This document shows, piece after piece, positions 1 to 12,938 of a stretch of DNA of 64,000 nucleotides. Within the stretch, counting starts at the first letter, position 1. Each line of letters starts with the position of its first letter. This DNA is from Adiantum capillus-veneris (lineage: Eukaryota > Streptophyta > Polypodiopsida > Polypodiales > Pteridaceae). The stretch is from contig CM043959.1 of assembly GCA_014529385.2 (NCBI GenBank), forward strand, positions 92,785,029 through 92,849,028, in the 5' to 3' direction. The position numbers and the translations under genes are program-made. The notes below the pieces were generated by a model that had not been told where the DNA came from, made no database searches, and was given only the letters and a program-made list of their open reading frames with translations.

Positions 1-2122
1 AATAGTGACCTCTTCAATGCCTTCTTCTTGCATAAAGTCAAGTACCATTTGTTCCAATTGATCGATGCATAGACCAAAGAGAGTTGGTGACAATGGACAT
101 CCTTGTTTAACCCCAATAGTGCTTACAAAAATTTCTGAAATTTCTCTTCCCATGCGCAATTGACAAATCACCTTCTCATAGATTCGAGAAACCGCAAGCA
201 TAAACTCACTTGGCACTTGGAGTTCTTCCATCCTTCTCCACAAATTGTTACGTGGAATCATATCAAAGGCTTTCTTAAAGTCCACAAAACAACAATACAA
301 TCGCTTGCCTTTCAACCGACTTTCCTCCATGAGAACACGAAGAGTGACAAGATGATCAATGGTGCTATGGCATTGACGAAAACCCGCTTGTCCCTTTGCA
401 CGCTTGTCATTCTCTTCAGCCCAATCACTCAATTTCATCTCCATTATGCACCCAAACAACTTTGCCATAAGAGACCCAATCATTATAGTCTGATAGTTGC
501 TTACATTCTTTACATCCCCTCCTTTATGCAAAGGCTTAACCCAATTAGTACTCCAATCATAAGGCATACCATGTTGAAGTGCAAGGTTGAACATATCACA
601 CATCCACTCATGGGTAAAATCCCCCGTCCATTTGATCATCTCCGGCTTGATACCTTGAAGATCTCCCGCTTTGCGAGTGGCCAACTTTTCAAGCCCACCG
701 CATACATCCTCAATAGTAAAAAAAGACGGCATACATGGGAGTGAACCATAAAATGGCATTTTTTCAGTATTTTCTTGCTCATATAATTGCCTACAATGTG
801 TGTACATATCCACTAGACTCAAGTTACCAAAATTCTCATCCCGCTTGCCTCTCAAGTTTCTCCAAAATCTTCCACATGCATGTGCCTTTTCTTGGACTTG
901 AAATTCTTGTTGCTTTACTTCCCATCTTCTTCTCTTCTTTTGAATCAATGCCTTGTATGTATGCAAATGACTTTGATAGTTGTCTTTGTCCATAGTTGCA
1001 TCAAGCTTTATCAAGGACTTTCAAGCATCTTGACATTCTTTATCAAACCACCTTTTGTGTGATCTATCTTTGTTGATACCATGGAGATGCTTTATGGCAA
1101 AGCATTCTTCCGCACAAGAACAAATAGCTTTCTTGAAAGCTTCCCATTTAGTTTCCAATGGTGCATCACATTGAAGCTTTGTCATCCATAATTTTTGCTC
1201 AACCATTTCAATGTACATTGGTGCCCGTTTGAAATCCATACATAGTGATAACTTCTCTTTCCTTTGGCTGAGATTATCATGCTTAGTTGCTTCTCCACAT
1301 GAAAGGTCAATACATAAGGTGCGATGGTCGGATTCCGGGGTCCATTGACCAAACATAAAACTCTTTATGCGATACATGATGGCTTCAGAGAGTAGCATAT
1401 AGTCAATCACACTATCCCCATTATGTCTTCTACATGTAAATCCATTGGTTCCACTCCACAAAGATACACCATTGGCAATGAGCATACCCGTGCTATTACA
1501 CATGTGTAAAAAGTAACTTTCCATAGTGATCCGGGTCTTTCTCATCCATTGAAGTACGATCATACAAGTGAACTTCCTCCAACTCCCTTGAAATGTATGG
1601 CATATCAAATTGTTGAGTATCATGTTGCAATGTTTTTGTGCGAGCATTCATATCCCCAAATACAATAACATCACCTTCACCTTTGAAATAAGCAATGTCC
1701 TCTTCCAAATTAGAAAATGGTTGATCTCTATCCATGCAAGCATAAAAGGGAGAATCATGATGAGGAATGTAGTAACCGGCTACAAAAATGGGTGCTCTTT
1801 TTGGTGTCATAATTTTCAGCCATACATAACGTTTGTACTTGTCATCTTTCACAATTGATACAAAATCTTCCAATCCTTTCTTAACCATACATGCTAACCC
1901 TCCTTGTCCTCTTCGTTGCTTGAGATTCTTTGACCATATCAATGAATGTACATTGTAATCCTCCAAGCCGTTAATCCTTTGTGTATCATGCTCCCAGGTT
2001 TCAGCAAGATGTACAACATCGGCTTTGCTTGTTAGTTCATCAATGCCAACCCCTGCATTCCATGGGTATCCATTACAATTCCAAAAGCATATTTTCAATT
2101 GTAACTCGGTCTCATAGGTCAC
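1..2122 (-). pseudogene. LINE copy A ORF2 (APE-type endonuclease plus start of reverse transcriptase), broken
   Basis: ORF2 begins with an apurinic/apyrimidinic-type endonuclease: ICFWNCNGYPWN at the start, LAETWEHD, GDMNART and SDHRTLCID follow in the expected order. The reverse transcriptase then runs off the left edge. The endonuclease lies in two overlapping frames (1496-2122 and 1021-1647), which indicates a frameshift in the overlap. The part from about 1020 to 1 has further frame changes. Where copy B has ATG for ORF2, this copy reads GTG (GTGACCTATGAG). It is a dead copy; the family assignment is secure from collinearity with copy B. Confidence 0.85.
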
Positions 2123-2128
2123 GCATCC

Positions 2129-3020
2129 CTATTTGCTTGAGAGACTTGCCTCCTCCTTGGGCACATTTTCTTCATGAGAGATCTCCTTGTTTTTATTATT
2201 CTTTTCCTCATATGCCTTGCGACGCATATTTTGTTGCTTAATAGTGCGATCTTCACATACAAAACATTTTGTATCCCTCAAATAGATCCAACTATTATCA
2301 AGGATAATCTTTCGCTTGGTCTCATCAGGCATGGTGCATACAATTGGCCGTTCTCCCGAGCGAGGAGCTCCTTGCTTCCCCACTCTATGTGCTCCATAGA
2401 CCATAACTCCGGACATGCCAAAGTGGGTTTTGAAGAAATCTTCAATAACAATGGCAAGAGAAGGAGGTGTCTCTAACTTCTCTTCGGGAATTCCACGAAT
2501 AACAATGTTCTTGGAACGTCGCTCCCGTTCCTTCAACTCCTCCACATCCACATTCTCAACATTCTTTGTTTCCAAGACTTGTTTGTGCATACATTTTTCA
2601 TGTCGCATACATCCCGGCTCATAGTGTCAAATTTTTCCTCTTTCAATACATGGTCATGCTCTACTTTGCTCATCCGCTCCTTCAAAGCATTCAAGTCCAC
2701 AAGAGAGCGTTTACATTCCTTGACTTCCTCTTCAAGTTGCATCAAACGTGTTGTTTGCATCTCAAGTGTCCTCTTGAGATTCTCATTCTCAACCACAAGT
2801 ACCCTTAGTGTGCCATTCTCCATTGCAAGTGCTCGTAAGTCTTCGCCTTGTTTGTTTACGGTCTCTTGCAATGATACCAAATACGCCATTATCATGGTTT
2901 CCGATGTCGTTGGTTGGTGGTTGTGTTGCTATCTCCACACTTAGGAGATTTTGGATCATTTTCCACAATGGTTGTGGACCTTGTTGAAGAAGAAGAACCC
3001 TTGCGAGTGCCGGAAGACAT
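2129..3020 (-). pseudogene. LINE copy A ORF1 (coiled-coil/RRM-like RNA-binding protein), frameshifted
   Basis: ORF1 of LINE A would bind the element RNA as a nucleoprotein. The start codon at about 3018-3020 gives MSSGTRKGSSSS and a serine-rich N-terminus. A long heptad-rich coiled coil (about 2600-2895, with LRVLVVENENLKRTLEMQ) follows, then an RRM-like block (SKNIVIRGIPEE near 2490-2530, GAHRVGKQG near 2385). The C-terminus is charged and ends at 2129. The product is spread over three frames, so there are at least two frameshifts (around 2533-2608 and 2789-2895). The domain order is the same as in copy B, where the ORF is intact. ORF1 stops only a few bases before ORF2 begins, as in copy B. 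Confidence 0.85.
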
Positions 3021-3244
3021 TGTATGTAAAATAGGAGATGAGAATAAATTTTGTTGAACCTGTTCACTTCGGAAATGCTGCTACAAAAACACCTTCCATA
3101 ACTCTAAAAATTTATGTCTTTACATCAATGCGTAGTGGACTTCGTGCTCTTCGATTGAGGCTATAGATCACCCAAATCGGAGTTCGGATGAAGAAGTTAT
3201 GATCAAAAGAGTGGACTGCTGTCTACTAGGTCAAAAAACGGCTG

Positions 3245-3280
3245 CACTGAGAGAGAGAGATAGATAGATAGATAGATAGT
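3245..3280. repeat. (GA)n(GATA)n junction between two LINE copies
   Basis: A short GAGAGA run followed by about six GATA units separates the 5' end of LINE A from the 3' end of LINE B (GTTCTATTATCG onward). It is either the remnant of a microsatellite target or the simple-repeat tail of copy B. Confidence 0.85.
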
Positions 3281-3332
3281 TCTATTATCGTCCTGGGAGG
3301 TCAAATATGACCTATGGGACCAAATGAACATG

Positions 3333-6300
3333 TCACGTGGTGTGAGTGGAGTTCATAAGTGACTCTCGATGCTCAAAAATGGCTGAAATGAGTGTCGCAA
3401 TAGAGAGTCCACATCGTGGTTGGGAGAGGAAGGTATGTAGGGAGAGCTCATGGCTGAATATATGGGGAAAAGAGGACCTAATGTGGTCAAAAGCTGAGCA
3501 CTCAAGTAGTGTGTGGTACTCACTCTCTCGCACTTGACGAGGGCATAAGGTGCAAAGTCGATGACACTCCTCGCCAGTGCCCCAACGTCCTGTCTCGCAG
3601 CGTAGAGAATGGGAGCTAAGACGAATGGAGGCAATGGTGCGGATCGCACTCAACGGGATGGGCTCAAGGATGTAGGAATGGGTTCGGTTACCTCGTTCCG
3701 AGAAGAAGAGAGATTTGTAGTTTGGGGCAACGTGTGTGGTGTAATGGCTGAAGCGAGAACCTCCGGATTTCTCCCAAGCCATGATACATTGGCGTTGTAA
3801 GAAGGCCTCATTAACTTGGGAGTCGATCGACGCATCCTTGACCAAGTGACATGCATCCCATCTTCCAAACCATTTCTTGATATCAAGCATCCACCCCGAA
3901 CTTAGTATTTTGCTCTTGCATGTCTTTTGAACCTTTTGACTTGCTTCATATGCGATTCTAGGAAGTCGATGCAAAGGGCTACGTTGTGTCTTACGCATGT
4001 ACTCCACAACCCTTTCCATGCCCAAGACCTCAATGGGAAGCGATCCGGACTCAAGAAGTAAGAGCATGTAGGGTGTTTGTGTCTTGACTTGGAGAAAGTT
4101 GGTGAGAAAACGCTTTTGGACATTCTCAAACTCTTTCCAAGTAGACTTCCCGATGCTTCCACCCCACACCTCCACTCCATAAAGAAGCACCGGTGTCACC
4201 AATGTGTCAAAGAGGTACTTTTTGAGAGCCCAACACTTGATCTCTCCTGCATTGCACATGTTCTCAAATGCATAATAAGCCCTCTTTCCGGCTTCAAAGC
4301 GACGCATTGCACAATCCTTCCATTTATGATTGGATGGAACCTCAAGGCCAAGGTACTTGAAGTGATCTACCATTTCAAGTTTCTCATTGTTGTATACAAT
4401 GCATGGATTTTCTTCATTGAGGGTCTTTACAAGCATAACCTTGGTTTTGGATCCATTCACGATCAGCCCGCTATGTAGGCAAAAGCGTTCCAAGACACTC
4501 ATAAGCTTTTGTGCATCTTCTAAGGTATGTGCCAAGAGCACTACATCATCGGCATAAAGCAAAAGCATGATCACCGCATTTCCAATCTTAACCTCTTCTA
4601 TGCCTTCTTGCTGCATAAAATCAAGAACCATGTATTCCAATTCATCAATGAGTAGCCCAAAGAGGGTTGGGGAAAGTGGGCATCCTTGTTTGACACCAAT
4701 AGTGCTTGCAAAAAATTCTGAAATTCCATCTCCCATACGTAATCGACATATCACTTTTTGGTAGATGCGAAAGACTGCATGCATAAATTCTCTCGGCACT
4801 TGAAGGCTTTGCATACGTCTCCAAAGATTTCCTCGCGGTACCATGTCAAAAGCTTTCTTGAAATCCACAAAGCAACAATACAACTTTTTTCCTTTCAATC
4901 GAGACGCTTCCATAAGAACTCGAAGAGTGACAAGGTGATCAATAGTGCTATGATGCTTTCGAAAACCTGCTTGGCCAAGCGCACGTTTGCCATTCTTTTC
5001 AGCCCATTCACTTATCTTCATCTCCATGATACATCCAAATAACTTTGCCATCAAAGAACCAACCATTATAGTGCGATAGTTGTTCACATTGTTTACATCT
5101 CCTCCTTTGTGCAAAGGTTTGATCCAATTTGCACTCCAATCATGAGGCATGCCATACTGAAGTGCAAGGTTAAACATATCGCATATCCAATATCGTGTTT
5201 TCTTGCTTGTCCATTTAATCATTTCAGCCTTGACACCTTGAAGGTCACTTGCCTTGCGAGTAGCAAGTTTCTCAAGCGCGCGGCATACATCTTCAATGGT
5301 AAAGAAGGGAGACATAAATGGAAGGGAGCTACAACCCTCCATCTTATCAACATTGGGTTGCTCATAGAGGTTCTTACAATGCATATACATATCCTCAAGA
5401 GTCAAGTCACCAAAGCTCTCAACGCGCTTGCCTTTTAGATTTTGCCAAAACTTGCCCATGCATGTGCTTTCTCTTGTGCTAAAAGAAGTTGTTTTTCGAC
5501 TTCCCACCTTCTTCTCTTCTTTTGAACAAGTGCTTTGTATGTGTGTGAACATTCCAAGTAAACTTCCTTGTCTTTGATTGCATCCAATCTTAGCAAGTGT
5601 TTTCGGGCTTGACTACATTCCATGTCAAACCATTTCTTCTTGGTGCTACCCTTCTTAGACCTTTTGCAAGACATGTGTTTCACCGAAAAGCATTCCTTCG
5701 CACAAGAGAAAATTACTTCTTTGAAAACTTTCCACTTGCATTCTAATGTTGGGCTCCCTTGATGCTCTATCATGCTTAACATTTGGTCCACCATATCAGC
5801 ATATATAAGTGCTCGTTTAAAGTCTAGACGTAGGTACAAATGATTCACATCATGATTGGAGGCTACATGCTCGGGCCGTTTACCACACTTGAGGTCAATA
5901 CATAACATCCTATGATCCGATTCCGGATTCCATTCACCAAGTGTAAAGCTTTGTATGCATTCTAGAGTGGCTTCTGAGAACAACATATAGTCAATCACGC
6001 TAGCACCATTGTGCTTTCTACATGTAAAGTCATTGGTGCCTTGCCATAGAGATACACCATTTGCAATGAGCATTCCGGTACTATTGCACATATGTAGAAG
6101 TGACTTTCCATAGTGATCCACTTCTTTTGCATCATTAGAACTTCGATTATACATGTATGAGTCATCCACCCTTCTTGATACATGCGGCATGTCGACTTGT
6201 TGTGTGTCGTGTTGTAACATATTTGTGCGAGCATTCATGTCTCCAAAAACAATGACTTCACCTTGATCCTTGTAATGAGCAATGTCTTCCTCTAGTTCAA

Positions 6301-6712
6301 CAAAGGGCTGATCTCTATCCATATTCAAGCGAGCATAAAAGTTGGAGTCATAGTGAGGAATGTAGCAGCCGGCCACAAACATGACTTGACCATTTGGTGG
6401 GCTGATTTTCAGCCATAAGTAGCGTTTATACTTATCTTCTTTGACAATGGAAACATCTTTCAAACCCTTTTTGGTCATACATGCTACGCCTCCTTGGCCT
6501 CTTCGTTGCTTTGCATTTTTGGCCCACATCAAAGAATGTACATCGTATTTGTCAAATCCAAGAATTCGTTGCGCATCATGCTCCCATGTTTCGACAAGAA
6601 GTATCACATCGGAGTCATTGGTAAGCTCATCAATGCCAATTCCCGCATTCCATGGATACCCGTTACAATTCCAAAAGCTTATTCGCAAGCGTGAGTTGGT
6701 CTCATAGATCAT
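3333..6712 (-). pseudogene. LINE copy B ORF2 (endonuclease-reverse transcriptase), one frameshift
   Basis: ORF2 is about 1,120 codons. Frame one (5435-6712) holds the APE-type endonuclease: SFWNCNGYPWNAGIG, LLVETWEHD, GDMNARTN and the SDHRMLCID motif. Frame two (3333-5552) holds the reverse transcriptase: PLHKGGDVNNVNNYR, QAGFRKHHSTIDH, VDFKKAFD (motif A), GVKQGCPLSPTLF (motif B) and YADDVVLLAH (active site, about 4545-4575). A C-terminal zinc-knuckle-like CTLCP...H...C follows near 3530-3580. The two frames overlap at 5435-5552, so a single frameshift in that stretch separates the halves. All catalytic motifs are visible, so the copy may be young. Confidence 0.9.
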
Positions 6713-6718
6713 GTGTCC

Positions 6719-7660
6719 CTATTTGTTGGGTGGACTTGCATCCTCCTCAAGTGACTTTTCTTCTTGAGATGATACCTTAACCTTCTTGCTTCTTTCCTCG
6801 TATGCTTTGCGACGTACATTTTGTTGCATAAGAGTGCGATCCTCATATACATTACAGCCCGTTCCTTTGAGGTAGATCCAACCATTGTCAAGGATGATCT
6901 TTCTCTTCACCTCATCAGCCATGGTACATACAATAGGTCTTTCTCCCGAGCGAGGGACTCCTTGTTTTCCAACTCGATGTGCACCATAAGCCATGATTCC
7001 TGACATGCCAAAGTGTGTAGCAAAAAACTCTTCAATAGCAACCGCAAGAGATTGGGGTGTTTCCATGCTTTCCTCCTTGATTCCACGAATGACGATGTTC
7101 TTTGAGCGTTTTTGTCGTTCTTGCAATTCTTGAGTGTCCACATTCTCTACATTCTTTGCTTGGACAACGGCTTGCGTGATAGGAGATGTAGAAACCACAT
7201 TATCCTTACATATATCAGCCCATGATTTGGATGCATTTCTCATCTCACATACATCATGTCGTATTGTATCTATCGTTTCCTCTTTCAATACATGATCACT
7301 CTCAACTTTGCTCAAGCGCTCTTTCACTACATTCATGTCCACAAGAGAGCGTTTACATTCTTGAACTTCATTCTCAAGATGCATCAAGCGTGTTGTTTGC
7401 ATTTCAAGAACCTTCTTGAGGTGCTCATTCTCCACAACGAGAACTCTTAAAGTACCATTCTCCATTGCAAGTGCGCGCAACTCTTCACCTTGCTTGTTGA
7501 CGGTTTCTTGTAACGAGATCAAGTAAGCCATGATCATTGCTTCCGTTGTTGTAGACGATGTGGTTGGATTAGCATCCAAATTCCTTGGAGATTTTGCATC
7601 ATTCTCCATGGCGAGTGTGGCTTTTCCACCCTTGCGAGTTTTGTCTGACATTGCCTTCAA
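6719..7660 (-). CDS. LINE copy B ORF1 (coiled-coil, RRM-like RNA-binding protein)
   Basis: This is an intact 313-codon ORF. The first 60 residues are basic and low-complexity (MKAMSDKTRKGGKATLAMEN). A long coiled coil follows (about residues 45-135, LRALAMENGTLRVLVVENEH onward). An RRM-like fold spans about residues 185-280 (SKNIVIRGIKEES, HFGMSGIMAYGAHRVGKQG, IVCTMADEVKRKIILDN). The tail is lysine/glutamate-rich. Such ORF1 proteins trimerise and coat LINE RNA. The stop is six bases before the ATG of ORF2 (ATGATCTATGAG at 6712), so ORF2 is probably translated by reinitiation or a similar mechanism. The ATG at 7658-7660 was chosen because it opens the frame and matches the position in copy A. 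Confidence 0.9.
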   Translation of the reverse strand: MKAMSDKTRKGGKATLAMENDAKSPRNLDANPTTSSTTTEAMIMAYLISLQETVNKQGEELRALAMENGTLRVLVVENEHLKKVLEMQTTRLMHLENEVQECKRSLVDMNVVKERLSKVESDHVLKEETIDTIRHDVCEMRNASKSWADICKDNVVSTSPITQAVVQAKNVENVDTQELQERQKRSKNIVIRGIKEESMETPQSLAVAIEEFFATHFGMSGIMAYGAHRVGKQGVPRSGERPIVCTMADEVKRKIILDNGWIYLKGTGCNVYEDRTLMQQNVRRKAYEERSKKVKVSSQEEKSLEEDASPPNK

Positions 7661-7874
7661 GTTGGCAACAAAAACACAAAGTTTTGACAGTTTTTTCAGT
7701 TCTGAGATGCTGTTACAGCAAAGCCTTTCATTACACAGAAAAATTCTGTCTTTACATCAATGCGTAGAGGGCTTCGTGCTCTTCGATTGAGGCTATAGAT
7801 CACCTAAATCGGAGTTCGGATGAGCAAGTTATGGTCAAAAGAGTGAACTGCTGCCTACTAGGTCAAAAAACGGC

Positions 7875-7877
7875 TGT

Positions 7878-7925
<48 letters not shown>

Positions 7926-7971
7926 TAGAATGAGAGAGAGAGAGAGAGAATGAGAGTGAAGAGAGAAAGAG

Positions 7972-8003
<32 letters not shown>
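7875..8003. repeat. (GT)n followed by (GA)n microsatellite at LINE 5' end
   Basis: About 14 GT units (7875-7902) run directly into roughly 100 bp of GA repeats with a few interruptions. The GT run begins exactly where the LINE B leader ends. ORFs of leucine-serine or threonine-histidine across it are artefacts. Confidence 0.95.
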
Positions 8004-8007
<4 letters not shown>

Positions 8008-8822
8008 AAAGTCTTAAACCTTGTATGGTAATAATAGTGTTTGTCAAGAAACACCTCTAGATTTGTCCATGTGGATAAATTCCAAAATTAGAGCATTGAT
8101 TTCTTGCGAACTAATTTTCACAAATGAGACCTCTAGATTTTGTATTGTGTTGTGCTTGTCCTGCAAAGGACCTCTCAATGTAGGTAGAGAGAAGCCATTT
8201 ACCTTTGGTATAGGTGCAATTTACTTCTTACAAGGCCTCAAGATTTGTCCATGTGGACAAAACCTGAGTAATTAGAACCTAGGTGATTGAATTAAGTGTT
8301 GTTCATGTTGAAAAGAACCAAAAAAATTAAACCTAGGTTACAAACCTCTTGATAACTATGGTCTACTAAATGTAGAGAGAGAGAGAGGGAAAGGGCCAGG
8401 AAGGACACAAACTTTTACATGTGTGTTATTTGTCATGCGGCACCTCGAGATTTGTCCATGTGGATAAAAGAAAAAACTGGAGCATTGATTGCTTGCCAAC
8501 TACGCTTCCACACACACACACACACACCGTGTTTGCCTTGCAAAGCCTCTAAAGTTTCCATGTGGACAAAGGTTAAAGATTAACCTTTGCCAATGAATTC
8601 TTGTCAACTACAATGTATTTGGGGGGCGGGGGGGGGAGAGAGCAAGAGAGAGATTCCAATTTGGTATGGGTGCAATTCATGTCTCCCAAGATATCAGGAT
8701 TTGTGAATGTGGGACAAAACTTAACATATTAAAACCTAGACCATTGACCTAGGGTTTTGCCATGTGGACAAAACCTTATAAACTCATCGATGTAGTTCAT
8801 TGACATATTGTAGACTAGGATC

Positions 8823-8868
<46 letters not shown>

Positions 8869-9310
8869 TAAAGAGAGAGGTACAAAAGTTATTAAGACTT
8901 GGCATGGGTGCAATGTTTGTCCTGCAGTGCCTCTAGATTTTTCCATGTGGATAAAAGCCAAATTTGGAGCATTTACTCTTGGCCAACTACACATCACTAG
9001 AGAGAGAAAAGATTAGGTAAACAAGGCATCTAGATGGTGTATCAAGTGTTGTGTTTGTCTTGCAAGGCTTCTCAATGTCCCATATTTACAAAACCAAATG
9101 ATTAAAACTTGGCTCTTAACTTCTTGCCAAGTACATTTTAAAAGAGAGAGAGATATATGTGAGAGAATAAGAGGAGACAAAAATATAGAGTCCTCAAGGT
9201 TTATCCATATCGACAAAACCTAGAGGCATACAAACCTCGATCATTGATCTAGGTTTTGTCCTTGTTGACAAAACCCAGTAGATTTAAACCTAAATCATCA
9301 TAATTGCTAA
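8004..9310. repeat. Higher-order tandem repeat with TTTGTCCATGTGGACAAA boxes
   Basis: Non-coding repeat of about three higher-order units of roughly 0.4-0.5 kb. Each unit has ordered subunits: (a) CCTCTAGATTTGTCCATGTGG with GGAGCATTGATT (near 8053, 8445, 8930); (b) TGTTTGTCCTGCAAGGCCTC (near 8150, 8525, 9040); (c) GGTATGGGTGCAATT with TTTGTCC...GACAAAACCT (near 8205, 8655, 9180); (d) TAGGTTTTGTCC...GACAAAACC (near 8285, 8745, 9240). GA runs sit between subunits (8822-8866 is the longest). The recurrent box TTTGTCCATGTGGACAAA is a near-perfect inverted repeat. I see no coding potential. Confidence 0.75.
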
Positions 9311-10767
<1,457 letters not shown>

Positions 10768-10959
10768 ATGCTGCAAATAAAACTCGCCACTCTGAGTGTG
10801 AGCATGAGAATCATGGATCAGCAAATGAGCTGGAAAGTGCAAGCAGAGGCAATGGTCAGCAAGCTATTGCAGGCTGGTGAAGAATGTGACATGCAGGGGA
10901 GAGGAAGCGCACAAGCAGTTAGCTTTGCTCGATGCAAGGAGCGAGAGAGAGATTAATCT

Positions 10960-11123
10960 TTTAGCCTTCACTCCTCTCTTGGGTGCATTTAGTGTTTGCT
11001 TTCAGCCTTCAACCCTCTCCTGGGTGCATTCTGCCTTCAGCCTTTTCCCCTCTCCTGCTTTCAGCCTTCCCCCTATCCTGGGTACATTTTGCCTTTGCCC
11101 TTCTCTTGTGGATAGTACCTCAC

Positions 11124-11172
<49 letters not shown>

Positions 11173-11227
11173 AGAAGAAGAAGAAGAATAATAATAATAA
11201 TAAGAAGAAGAAGAAGAAGAAGAAGAG
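10960..11227. repeat. Minisatellite CCTCTCCTGGGTGCATT plus (GA)n(GAA)n(ATA)n
   Basis: Three to four degenerate units built on GCCTTCA, CCTCTCCTGGGTGCATT and TGCCTTCAG (10960-11107) precede a compound run of GA (11127-11168), GAA (11169-11187), ATA (11187-11201) and GAA again (to 11227). No gene is supported here. Confidence 0.8.
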
Positions 11228-11900
11228 AATTTTAATGTCGCAGACAAAATCATCATTGAGAAAAACAAAGTCATCATCTGTGAGAACATATGTGCCATCC
11301 GTGTAATCATGTAAATCGTCTTCATCATTAGAGGCGCCAACGTTTACTAAGAAGGTCACTAGACATTGAAATTCCTATCATATGCTAGCGTACCTACCAA
11401 ATTCCATTCCAGGTAAGCACCGGAAAGACTATGTACAAACACTTGAAAAGTAAAGAGGGTACCTCTCCCCCAAGGTAGGAGTGGATGACTATAGGGATCT
11501 AGCCATATCTGTACACACAGATAGATGATGGTTAGAGTTAAAATATGATAAGGGTCGTGTCAAAAGGTCGTGTCCTTGTGCATAATGTGTTTTTATGATT
11601 TTGTGTTATGTATAGAACTTGTAAGTTTCTAGATTATTGTTTGGTGGCTCTTGCTCTTTTACTTTTTTATCTTGTTTTTGTGAGTATAAGACTTTATATA
11701 TGCATTCCCTAAGATTGGAAGATTGAGAGGTCAGGGAGGAAGGTTGAGAGGGGAGCAAGTGATGGATGTCAGCAAACACTCCCCCCTTCCTTGGGTAGAT
11801 CATACCTTTTGGAATGATGTTGTCACCTTTTGAAACTAGTTGTTTCAAGTTGTCTTGGGTGAAGACTTTGACCAATAGTTTTCGACCACCCTCGGCATTT
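11228..11900. other. Non-coding stretch, nothing recognised
   Basis: No convincing coding sequence. It may include the 3' end of the adjoining minus-strand Ty3/gypsy element, but I could not find a matching pair of long terminal repeats. Confidence 0.5.
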
Positions 11901-12072
11901 CATCTAGTTGCAAGGGTGGTAAGGTACTCTCCCATGATTTTGTTTGTAATGTTGTTGTAGGTGGTGAACTTACAACGGGAGGTGAACAATATTTCTTGCT
12001 AGTATGGATATGTACAATGGTAGGTGGAGGTTGTGTCGAAGCTTCTATTTTTGTATATGAACTACATGAAGA

Positions 12073-12404
12073 TCAAGAAGCTTCATTTGTTTTTTCTATG
12101 GTTGAGATGAGTGAAACAATACTTTCTCGCTTGGGAACCCATACTAGCTCTGGATCTAGTGTATAGTGTTTTGTGATTTTTCCTTTCCCACGATATTCCA
12201 TCGGCCTTGTCGTCATAGGATTTGACTCACATGGGTCAGGTGACATGTAAGAATACAATTTACATTTTGGCACCCATATTTGATCATTTCCTTGATAGTA
12301 GCCTTGGGCTTCCAATAGTTGTTTAGGAATCCAACACAACGTTTTCTTACATTTTCGGGAGCGAGTGGGATGTTTCTTAAAAGGCTCATGTTTTTTAGCA
12401 TCAT
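12073..12404 (-). pseudogene. F1 extra 3' segment with repeated W-x-P-K motifs
   Basis: Minus-strand reading frame beyond the integrase with a recurring tryptophan motif (WIPKQLL, IWVPKCKL, VWVPKRES) spaced 20-45 residues apart. I do not recognise the domain. Its position after integrase, next to a protease-like domain, suggests extra open frames in this retroelement lineage or the remains of a second element. Confidence 0.45.
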
Positions 12405-12602
12405 TCGTGGTCGCTAAAGAAGCTTTAGAGACCCAATTGTATGTTTTATTTTCTATATTAGGATGCGTCTTGTATGTCTCAAGCTTTGTTTTAACTATAA
12501 AAATTGAAGCTCTAGAGAGTTGGGGTATGGGGACATATGGTTCAACCTCCTAGACATGCATTGTTTTTGGTTTTATTTCCTTAGGAGGTAATATCTTAGG
12601 GA

Positions 12603-12938
12603 CTATGGCTTGAGTGGCAGAACTAAGAGTTGGTTTCTGTGTTGTGACACTCCAGTCCCCCAATCAATAGTGCATTTGGTCGCTATTATCCATGTGCGGC
12701 CTAGGTTTGTGTGACCTTCCATAGTTCCAATAGGCATGACCAAAAAGTCTTGATCTACAACCCCGTTGTCATAACTGACAGAGTGTGCCAGATACCAAAA
12801 ATTAATTTTTTTTTTCTTGTTGACACCCTTGACTTGGATAGGACTCTTAGATAGGGATGGCTTTCCCAACTGACACCACACCCCATATGACAATAGATTA
12901 TATTTAGCACCCGTGTCTAACAAGGCACTATATAGCAC
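12603..12938 (-). pseudogene. F1 second retropepsin-like domain, downstream of integrase
   Basis: The segment reads ALLDTGAKYNLLSYGVW, an aspartic-protease active-site loop (D-T-G), followed about 70 residues later by a NLGRTWI-like motif, as in retropepsins. It lies after integrase in transcription order, whereas the usual Ty3/gypsy protease (also present here at 17325-17621) lies before reverse transcriptase. Confidence 0.6.

Larger units (their letters stand above)
1..3244 (-). mobile_element. LINE copy A (non-LTR retrotransposon), 5' end present, 3' part outside window
   Basis: This is a non-LTR retrotransposon read on the minus strand. It has a 5' leader (about 3021-3244), ORF1 (2129-3020) and ORF2 (2122 down to the left edge). 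The leader starts with the same bases as copy B (CAGCCGTTTTTTGACC read on minus), so both share a true 5' end. The window edge cuts the element just before the YADD active-site region of the reverse transcriptase, judged by alignment to copy B. Its 5' end abuts a GA/GATA microsatellite whose other side is the 3' end of copy B, so A and B are head to tail. Confidence 0.9.
3280..7875 (-). mobile_element. LINE copy B, near full length (about 4.6 kb)
   Basis: This is a complete-looking non-LTR retrotransposon on the minus strand. It has a 5' leader of about 215 bp (7661-7875), ORF1 (6719-7660), ORF2 (3333-6712, one frameshift) and a short 3' UTR ending GATAATAGAAC (minus) at 3280. The 5' end abuts a (GT)n(GA)n microsatellite and the 3' end abuts GATA/GA repeats. 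Because it has both ends and only one obvious coding lesion it is the reference copy for the family in this window (copies A and C). The ORF1/ORF2 layout, APE-type endonuclease and C-terminal CCHC-like knuckle place it among L1/Tx1/jockey-like LINEs; I cannot fix the clade by eye. Confidence 0.93.

Noticed and set aside
160-744. 194-codon plus-strand frame
   Set aside because: It is the antisense shadow of the LINE A reverse transcriptase; similar shadows occur opposite LINE B and C.
8004-9310. Homology between the TTTGTCC...GGACAAA repeat and the GGACAAGTGG satellite at 32-57 kb
   Set aside because: Only the short GGACAA core is shared; the rest of the units differ, so a common origin is not supported.
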